NCBI GenBank assembly: GCA_015183035.1
Contig: JACZZP010000007.1
Coordinates: forward strand, 2,046,001-2,110,000
Length of the DNA stretch: 64,000 nucleotides
Origin: Meloidogyne chitwoodi
Taxonomy: Eukaryota; Nematoda; Chromadorea; Rhabditida; Meloidogynidae
Direction: 5' to 3'
Part shown: positions 48,163 to 64,000 of the stretch, in pieces
Layout of the letters: each line of letters opens with the position of its first letter
Numbering within the stretch: the stretch's first letter is position 1
The notes under the pieces: generated by a model
What the model saw: only the letters and a program-made list of their open reading frames with translations
Databases searched by the model: none
What the model was told of the DNA's origin: nothing
Position numbers and translations under genes: made by a program

Positions 48163-48959
48163 TGCTCCCTCACTTGTCCTCGTCAATTGATAACTTTTCT
48201 CGGCAACATTTCTCGTCCCCGTTCCCCGTTAAAGCCCTCCTCGTCTTACAAGGAGGTTTTACTTTTTTGTCACTGGACAGAGGGATGTTTTATCTATTTT
48301 GTGTATTTATAACAAGAATTAATTAACTTCAAATTTAATAACATTAAAATTTAAAAATGTCCAATTTTATAATATTCATAATTATTTTATTTATTTTTTA
48401 CATTTTCTGCCATTTTTTTAATCAAATAAAAAAAAATAATTTTCTTTTTTCCACGTCTACTAACATACTTGTTTTTAAAGTCCATTCTTTTCATTTTTCC
48501 TCAATTTTATAGTGTACATTTAAAAAAAGAAAAGAAAAAGAGAGAGGAGAAAAGCCAAAAACCACTACTCACTTCTCTTCTTCTGCCTTAGTTTTGACGG
48601 CTGGCCGATCGCGCAACATCAAAATAAAAAAAAAATTTTTTTTATTTTATAATCACATTTTTCGTTGTGTCCACTCATTCAAATAAATAAATTTTTTCTT
48701 TTTATTTTTATTATTTTTTGACTCTTTTTTATCCTCAAAACATGTAAAAATAAATAAATAATTAAATAAAATATTTTTAACAAGTCCTATTTTTCAAAAA
48801 TTTTTTGATTAAATTTTTGAACAAATCTAACAAATTAAATAAATAAAAAAATTTTAATTTTACAAAGGTTTTAAATTTTTATTTAAAAAAAAATAAAAAA
48901 ATAGGCTTCATCTGCGCTAACATCACGTTACATTTAAATTTATAAAATTAATCAAAATG

Positions 48960-49240
48960 TTTGTAAAATTCTAAATTTTTGTATTTATATTTTTCATAAT
49001 GTTATCTATTTTTTCTAAAAATTTTATAATTTTTAGAAAAGTGATTTTCATGTTATGGTTAAAAATGTCTAATTAATGATGCCTCAAGACGCTTTTTGTT
49101 ACTTTTTTAATCACAACTTTTGTTTTTCGAAACCAAAATTTTTTAAATTTATAGGAAAGTTAGCTATCACTGTTTTTTATATTTTTACTAAATTTTATGT
49201 CTAAATATTTAAATTTGACAATTTTATAAGCTTTCAAAAA
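48960..49240 (+). repeat. Dispersed repeat, copy 2
   Basis: Same strand and segment order as 8460-8725: GTTATGGTTAAAAATGTCTA then AAGTTAGCTATCACTGTTTT. It lies outside genes. Confidence 0.5.
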
Positions 49241-52200
49241 ACATTACTTTTACTGCCTAAATATTGCTTAATTTAATATTTTCCAACTTTTTAAAAAAAT
49301 TTTTTTTTAAATTATGTCCAGCTATTCTATCTACACTAGAGAGGAAGGGAAAAGTCTCTTTTTCGCGCTCCGTGAAAAAAAAATTTAAAAGAAAAAATTA
49401 TGTAAGTAGATGGCCGTGATTTTTAGTGGCCGATTATTTTTCTTTTTTTTTTCTACTTTTCCCCATTTTCTCCATAAAAAATCCCATTTTCCTATTTTTC
49501 TTTTCCTTTATCTCTTCTCAATTTTTAGAAAATAGGGCTGGGCCCCGATTTTTATTTTTTTTGTGCTATATTTTTAAAGCAAAATAAAAAAGAGATTTAC
49601 GTGCAAAAATTACGTTTATAAATTTTTTTGATTTTATTTATTTATTTATTGTACTTGTAAAAAAAGATAAAGAGATCTTCTTCTTTTTATTTTTTTTCAT
49701 TGCGCAATTGGTTATTTTTCCTTGTTTTTTAATCTAAATAATTGCCGACTGGCTATTTTTTTGTTTTTGTTTCTCTTCTTTTTGTTGCGCGACAATATTT
49801 CTCTCTTCTTTTATTATTTAAAACAAGCCTTATTTATTCTCTTTTTATTAATTTTCCTTTTTTCTTGTTTTGTCCACACAACTGGTCAGCGATATATAAT
49901 TTTAGTAAAATTATTTAATTATTATTTTGTGTTAATTATTTTACCTAATTTTATTTATTTATTTATTTACTTATTTTTCTGCCAAATATGGGTTAGTAGA
50001 ACATATTTGTTTTTTCGAGAGAAAAAAGAAAATAAAAATATTTATTTATTTTTATTTAAATAAAATTAAATTAATTTTTTTCTAAAAATTAATTCAAATA
50101 TTTTTTTAGTTAATTTTAAAAATTATTTTTTTAAGTCAAAAATTCTTGTGAATATTTCTTTTTAATTTTACACTCTTCGCTTTCTTTTTAATTAATTATT
50201 TTTTCTTTATTTTTTAATTTTTATCAAACATACACAAAAAATACTTTTAAAAATCAAAAATACTAAAAAATAACTTACAATTTTTAAATATTTTTTTCCT
50301 TCCCCAACTGTCCCAATTTTCACTTATTTTCATTTAGTCGTTGCTAAATTTTCTTTTGTTTCGGTCGGTGGATGGCCGAGCAGCACAGACCGGCACACGG
50401 ACTGGACACGTTCATATTCTCACTTCTTTTATTTTTTTTTATTTTTTTTTTTTCATATTTGTTGTTGTCTCACTTTATGCTGCGCGTCCTCCACGCCAGC
50501 CACCAATCTCTTCTTTTTACAATTTTCTTCTTTTCTTCTTCTTTTTGTCCTTCTTTTTAATATCTTCCACCAAAATAAATAATATAATCATCCAAATTCT
50601 ATAACCATTCACTCTTTTTTGCTTCCGACTGTCCATACTTACATATTATACTTATCCCTTTTATTCTCTTTCCTTCACTTTTTCCGCAACAACAACAAAA
50701 ATAAAATATAAAAACCTTTCGGCCATCCTTTTTAAAATAAAACTTTATATTTTTTAATTTTTATTTATTTAATTGTTTTTTTATTGCTATAAAATAGAGA
50801 CTGTGTTAATAATATAAAACTTGCTATTTTAAGCGCAATTAAATTGTTTGTTGTTAATATTCTATTTTTCCGGAAAACTTGAAAACTTTCCGGAAATGTT
50901 TATTATAAAATTTCCGGAAAGTTTGTTTTAATTTATTATTTCTAATAACTTTACGGAAAACTTTAAACATTTTCTGATCCGGAAAATTTTTCTAAAGATA
51001 TTTGCTTCTGAGTGAACTTTTCTACCTTCTATCCTAAATTTCTAAATCTTTTTATTTAAATTTTTTTTATTTTCAAATTAATTCAATTTTTGAAAATTTT
51101 TTTTTTTTAATTTTCCAAATATTTTCTTTTCTTCAAATTTCTTAATTCTTCCTTTAAATTTTTCTCAACAAATAAAATACTACTTTATAACTCCTTTTTG
51201 CCAAATGTCCATCTTCTTCATCTGTCCTTCGCCTAGTTTTGTTATAACGCTCTAATGCACAAAATTATTTTTTTTTTTAATTTTTTAAGAATATAATTCA
51301 ATTTTTAATAAAAATACAAAAATAATTTTTATAAAATCCAAAAACTTCACAAACTTTTTTCATAATTTTAATAAATTAATAAGGCACCGAAAATTTAGGA
51401 CGCACATTAAAGTTAAAAAAAAAGTTTATCTGCCTCTTTTCAAAAGGCTAACGAAAATAATAATTTATTTTGTAATGATAATAATTTTATTTTCATTTTT
51501 TTGAACCAAAAGTTTGTTTATTTTGACATATTTTATTAGTAAAAATACTTTAAAAATTTCTTGTCTTTGTTTAATTTAATTTAATTACCTATATAAAAAA
51601 TAATATAATTTCACTTATTACAACTTTTACCTTTTTTAAGTTTTTATTTAATATATATCCTTTTTTCAAACACTTTTCCCCATTTTCTGTTTTACACAAT
51701 TTTACTATGTCCTTGTGTCCTTTTTATTGTTGTTGTTGTCATTTTTATTTTCTTTTTTTTTCCCTTCTTGCCCCCAATTTTCTTTTCTTTTCTTTTTTTC
51801 ACCTTCGCGCGCCGGCTGGCACTAACATCTTCTTCTTCATTTTGACCTTAACATTTTGAAAGTAAAGGAGAAATCGCGGAATACCCCCGTCTAAACTTTT
51901 TTCTTTTCTTTCTCTTCATTTATTGCGCAAACAGCCTTTTTTACTCCCTTTCATTTTAAAAGTGGCAATGAAGAGTAGTAGAGTAATGGCCTTGATATCC
52001 CCCACACGTTTTGTTGTGATCATTCATCCAAAAATTTCTTTTTTTTTCTTCTCTTGATTTTACTCTCTTCTCCTATTTTTTCTCTTTATATTTATTTTCT
52101 TCCTTTTTCTTCTTTTTTTATTTTTCTTCCTCATTCTTCTTTTTGCTTCATTTTGCTTCATTTTTTAATTTTTTTAAAATTTTTTTTTTAAATTTTTAAA

Positions 52201-52767
52201 ATTTTTTTTTAAATTTTAGCATTGGCATTTTCATTTATTTGGACTATTAATTTGAACTAATTTATTAATTAATTTAATTATTTTTCACATTTCCTTTAAT
52301 CATCTTTATCTTCTTCTCTTAAACTTATTTTCCCTAAATTTTCAATTTTCTTTAATTAATTCACTTGTAACCTTCCAAAACAATTTTAAAATTTTCCCCT
52401 TTTTAATTTAGCTCAAATCTTTCTCAATATCTCTTTTTTCACTTCCACCTTTCCCAGAATTTACCTTTCTTTTCCTCTTTTTTATTTTTAAATACGTCAA
52501 TTCTTAAATATCTTCCTTTTCCTTATATATCGACCAAGGTCGATGGCCCTGACCTGAATTTTATCTTTTCATTTTGTGTGTTTATTTTGTCCTCGTTTCG
52601 TTTCTAAAAGGACAAACACAGTGAGAAACAAATATACAAACCGAAAGTTTTTACAACAAATGATCAAGTTTAAATAATTCTTAAATTTCTATTATTAAAA
52701 TATTATTTAAATTTTTACCTTATTTTTATCTAAATTTATAAAAAAGAAAATAAATAATTTCGCCTAT

Positions 52768-52833
52768 GCGGTCGTTTCAGTGCCATTCAATAGGTCATTT
52801 CAGTGCCATAAGAGGTCATTTCAGTGCCAATTC
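52768..52833 (+). promoter_or_regulatory. Triple GGTCATTTCAGTGCCA repeat upstream of blmp-1
   Basis: Three copies of GGTCRTTTCAGTGCCA, the first with one base changed, end 86 bases before the blmp-1 ATG. Position suggests promoter or 5' leader; any function is inference. Confidence 0.5.
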
Positions 52834-52918
52834 CCCATGAACTGCCTGAGAAAATCTCTCATTTTTTAACTATTTTTTCCCTTTTTTATTTTAAATTTTT
52901 AGAGAATTTTCCCAAAAA

Positions 52919-60934
<8,016 letters not shown>

Positions 60935-61577
60935 TATGTGAATAAAATAAAAATGTATAATAAAAATTTGTGATATTTATTTATTATTTAAATTCGAACT
61001 TGTGCAATTTTTAAACAAAAAACCCAAAATTAAGATTTTTTTATTATTTTCTGATTTATTTAAATGAATTATACTATTTTTTCCTTTGATTTAATTTTGT
61101 ACAAAATTTTTATTAAAAATTAAATTAATAAAAATTAATTTAGAAAAAAAAATTTGATAATTTATTAGAAAGTAAAGATTTCAGTGCAAATGAATTTACT
61201 AAAAGCATTTAAGTAATTCTTTGTTTTTTAAAATTTTTTCATAAAATTTCCAACTATTCTCTTACACTTTTAAAATTGAAATCAAAACCTGGAAAAAGAA
61301 AGAAAATTCTAAATAGCTCATAGAGCAGAGAAATATACAAAGTCAAAAACTGTCCTCGTTTGTATTGGTACTTAACTGGCGGTACTTAACAGACCCTTTT
61401 TGCAAAATATTTTTTCGTTTCGATAAATTTTTATTTTGTAAATTTAAATTTTTTTATTCATTTCTATTTGGAAAAGACAAAGGGCATACACTATACTTTT
61501 TAGTATAAAAGAGTAAATTTAAAGAGAAAAGTTAATTATTCAGATTTTTCTTCTAACTTTTAGATATTTATTTAAAA
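60935..61577. other. Intergenic between blmp-1 and the UPF1-like gene
   Basis: AT-rich. AATAAA-type words follow the blmp-1 stop. GGTACTTAAC occurs twice within about 25 bases near 61370-61392, some 190 bases upstream of the next ATG. No gene is seen. Confidence 0.5.
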
Positions 61578-64000
61578 ATGAATAATAATTCTACAAACAT
61601 ATCATCATTATATTCTGACGACAATAATTTAATAATAATCGTCAGTTCTGTGGTCGTTGTTTTGATGTATGTTTAATTTAAAATAAAAAATTTATCGTTT
61701 TTTCAGCGTATTTTCTTCTATTGCTGGTGTCATCATCTACTATTTTTTGTTACGTAATAGTCATCAAATTAATATTGAAAATGCAACAACAACAAATAAT
61801 ATAATTTCTACAACAACACACAAAACTTTAGAAGAAGAGAAAACTCAGGAAACAGAGTAAGTCTTTTAAAATATTTCTTATTTTAATTTAAATTTTTAAG
61901 TGAAATTGAACCAAAATATTTTGGTGATGCTTTGGTGTATAAGTAAGTCTTGCATAAATATACATATTAATTTATGAGGCAATCTTCAACAATAGGGGCG
62001 CCACCTCAAATAATCGCCGTGGCATAGTAAAAACATGTTTTTAGGGGTTTTCGAGGTCGTTGATCATGAATCTGATATCAGTTTTTTCTTATCACTAATT
62101 TTTGAAATCATAGATTTTATCACGATTTTCGTCCATTTGCTGATTACATGATGGGAATAGTGGAGGTACAGACCTAAAATGTTACGTTGTTGTAAAAATT
62201 GAATAGCAGATTCGTTTGTATTAATAAGTTGAGTAATTTGGAAAATATCCATGTTAAAATCTGTGATTTCTAAAATTAGTGATAAAATGATAAGGATTAG
62301 TGATAAGATCAGATTCGTAATCAGCGACCTCGATAACCCCTAAAAACATGTTTTTACTATGTCACTGCGATTATTTGAGGAGGCGCCCCCACTGTTGAAG
62401 ATTGCCAATTTATGATATATAAAAAATATTTTAGACTCTTCTTTGGTGAATTGATACAAATTGAAGCAAAATATACTAAAAAAAATTTTATCATTGAATA
62501 TACTTCGAAGTCTGCGTCGTTTGATAGGTTTATTATTATTTTTTAATATTTTTATGATTTTCATTTTTTAATTTAAAGAATGTTTGCTGCACTTGGACGT
62601 TTGGAATCTATAGACAATTGTGTCTCCAACTACATCTATCACAAATTAATGGGACATTTTGTTTCCGATGTTTCGTTTATGGTTTTTAGTTTTTGTTTTC
62701 TAATTATTTTTATTTTTAGCTTGTACTGCCAACACTGTTTTCGGCTCCAGGCTTGCCGGTATTGAACCTTGGTCAAATAGAAGCTGTTAAAGCTGCTTTG
62801 CGACATCCATTATGTTTAATACAGGTTTTTAATTTAAATGTTAAAACTTTTTGGCCTTGTTATTGCGGTAATTTTCTGTTTGCAATAAATCTTTTCTCCT
62901 TAACCTTAAATGGTCAATTGTACATAATGGTCAGAAATCAATTTTTACAAGTCCCTTTCGTTTTAAAATGCTTATAACTTCAATTTAATCCTTATTGATG
63001 ATAATTGTCTGCCATAATGTCTGTCGATCATTTGTAGGTGTAAGAGAAAAGTTGAAAGGATGCTTGGAGTTAACCAGAAATTACCATTATTTTTTTTAAT
63101 AATTTTTATAGGGTGCTGCAGGAACAGGCAAAACTATTACTTCTGCTACTATTGCCTATCATCTTTCACACCAAAAAACTGGCCAAATACTTGTCTGTGC
63201 ACCGTCGAATATTGCTGTAGATCAATTAGCAGACAATATACATAAAACTGGACTAAATGTTATTCGTTTTTATGCAAAAGCTCGTGAAACTATTGATAGT
63301 TCTGTTGCTTTTTTGTCTTTACATAATCAACTTAAAGCAATTCAATCCGGAAAATTATTTGAATTAATGAAATTGAAGGTTTTATTTTTAAATTTAAAAA
63401 GATTATTATTATTTTTTTAATTTAAAGGAAGAAAATGGAAAGCTATCTAAAGCAGATCAAAAGCGTTTTATGTCTCTCAAGCTTCAACAAGAACACGAAA
63501 TCTTATCGAAAGCTGATGTGATTTGTTGCACATGTATTACTGCTGGTGATGTACGCTTGGCTAAAAAGGAATTTCGGTTTACTTTTTATATTTTTTATGA
63601 GCTTTATAAAAATATATTCAGTTGTGTTCTAATCGACGACTGTACACAAGCTACCGAACCTGAAGCATTGGTTTCTGTTGTAAAAGGAGCTCAACAGCTT
63701 GTCTTGGTTGGAGACAATCGTCAACTTGGACCTGTAATTAACTGCAAAAAGGCTGAAAAATCTGGACTTGGACAATCACTTTTTGAACGTTTAGTAATTC
63801 TTGGAAATCGTCCTACATGTCTTCAATTCCAATATAGAATGCATCCTGTTTTGTCATCATTTTCCAACAATGTATTTTATGAAGGATCTTTGCAAAATGG
63901 AGTCACTGAAGGTTAAATATTTTCTTAAAAATTTACAAATTTATTTTTTAATTTAGATGAAAGAAGTCTTGATGTTACCTTTTCTTGGCAATTTCCAAAT
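61578..64000 (+). CDS. UPF1-related superfamily 1 helicase with N-terminal membrane anchor; truncated by window end
   Basis: Exons 61578-61666, 61707-61856, 61901-61942, 62435-62527, 62579-62681, 62720-62824, 63112-63378, 63428-63576, 63622-63911 and 63957 onwards join in frame. UPF1 drives nonsense-mediated decay. From exon 4 the match is clear: [28 protein letters not shown], Walker [77 protein letters not shown] and [12 protein letters not shown]. The zinc-rich CH domain and most of the 1B region are missing. In their place exons 1-2 encode ~30 polar residues and one strong membrane helix ([20 protein letters not shown]) followed by a Thr-rich stretch. The Walker B position reads [11 protein letters not shown] where UPF1 has IDES. 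The 63577-63621 intron is only 45 bases and in frame. A fusion of two neighbouring genes by my splicing is possible. Confidence 0.78.
61978..62406. mobile_element. Long-TIR MITE with 9-bp target duplication (Mutator-like)
   Basis: A 429-bp element lies in the intron between the membrane-anchor exons and helicase exons of the UPF1-like gene. Ends begin GGCAATCTTCAACA and form ~100-bp terminal inverted repeats at roughly 90% identity, sharing AAAAACATGTTTTTAGGGGTT. It is flanked by perfect 9-base direct repeats AATTTATGA (61969-61977 and 62407-62415). Nine-base duplications and long inverted repeats fit Mutator-like elements. No transposase is present. Confidence 0.78.

Larger units (their letters stand above)
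48163..52918. other. Gene-poor, pyrimidine-rich region upstream of blmp-1
   Basis: No coding sequence is supported; the hydrophobic ORFs around 49.7 and 50.4 kb are translations of T-rich DNA. Features seen are the GC-rich repeat copy at 48215-48240, a dispersed repeat at 48960-49240, TTCCGGAAA words at 50865-50990, CG-rich islands at 50355-50415 and 51800-51825, and strong T/C bias of the plus strand from ~49.4 to 52.5 kb. This may be a long 5' leader or first intron of blmp-1. Confidence 0.55.

Noticed and set aside
49722..50604. Hydrophobic frames rich in Phe and Leu, possible membrane proteins
   Set aside because: They arise from T-rich DNA. There is no conserved pattern, and no flanking exons can be joined.

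Overview
The window looks like nuclear DNA of a nematode, most likely an AT-rich clade IV species such as a root-knot nematode. That placement is inference from gene content and base composition, not from any search. The genes are split into many small exons by short, very AT-rich introns that mostly end in TTTTAG or TTTCAG. The set includes nematode hallmarks: a TOR kinase (let-363 type), a BLMP-1/PRDM1 zinc-finger factor, a LEM-domain inner nuclear membrane protein, a secreted carboxypeptidase with a C-terminal ShKT domain, and a worm-type casein-kinase-1 relative. No rRNA, confident tRNA or CRISPR array was seen.

Layout: a SAP-domain protein runs off the left edge (minus, 1-1488) and is divergent from a GC-rich CK1/TTBK-like kinase (plus, 1959-3138). 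Spermidine synthase (minus, 3506-4882) follows, then an M14 carboxypeptidase (plus, 5991-12220) and a small membrane protein (plus, 13205-14609). Three minus-strand genes, RMND5-like, COQ8 and PPIL1-type cyclophilin (20506 down to 14708), are packed with gaps of about 170-200 bases and look like an operon. On the plus strand come LEM-2/MAN1 (20822-23959) and a 15-kb TOR gene (24729-39605). An FBXO25/32-type F-box gene (minus, 40113-42709) and a FLYWCH-like zinc-finger gene (minus, 47090-47692) sit in gene-poor DNA. Then come blmp-1 (plus, 52919-60934) and, running off the right edge, a UPF1-related helicase whose N-terminus is replaced by a membrane anchor (plus, 61578-64000).

Repeats are the second theme. 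A 21-bp near-palindromic satellite of about 72 copies fills the last intron of TOR, and a 25-bp palindromic satellite fills an F-box intron. Four small inverted-terminal-repeat elements or families are visible, two with target-site duplications. Several short palindromic words (TCAGAATTCTGA-, TTTTCCGGAAAA-, AACTTAAGTT-type) recur in introns on both strands, and short phrase repeats recur just upstream of many start codons.

The most unusual findings are the membrane-anchored UPF1-like protein with an altered Walker B, the intronic satellites built from palindromic words, a carboxypeptidase intron with no AG acceptor, and the promoter-proximal phrase repeats. Gene models were made by hand from reading frames and splice signals, so exon edges may be off by a few bases where several sites fit.
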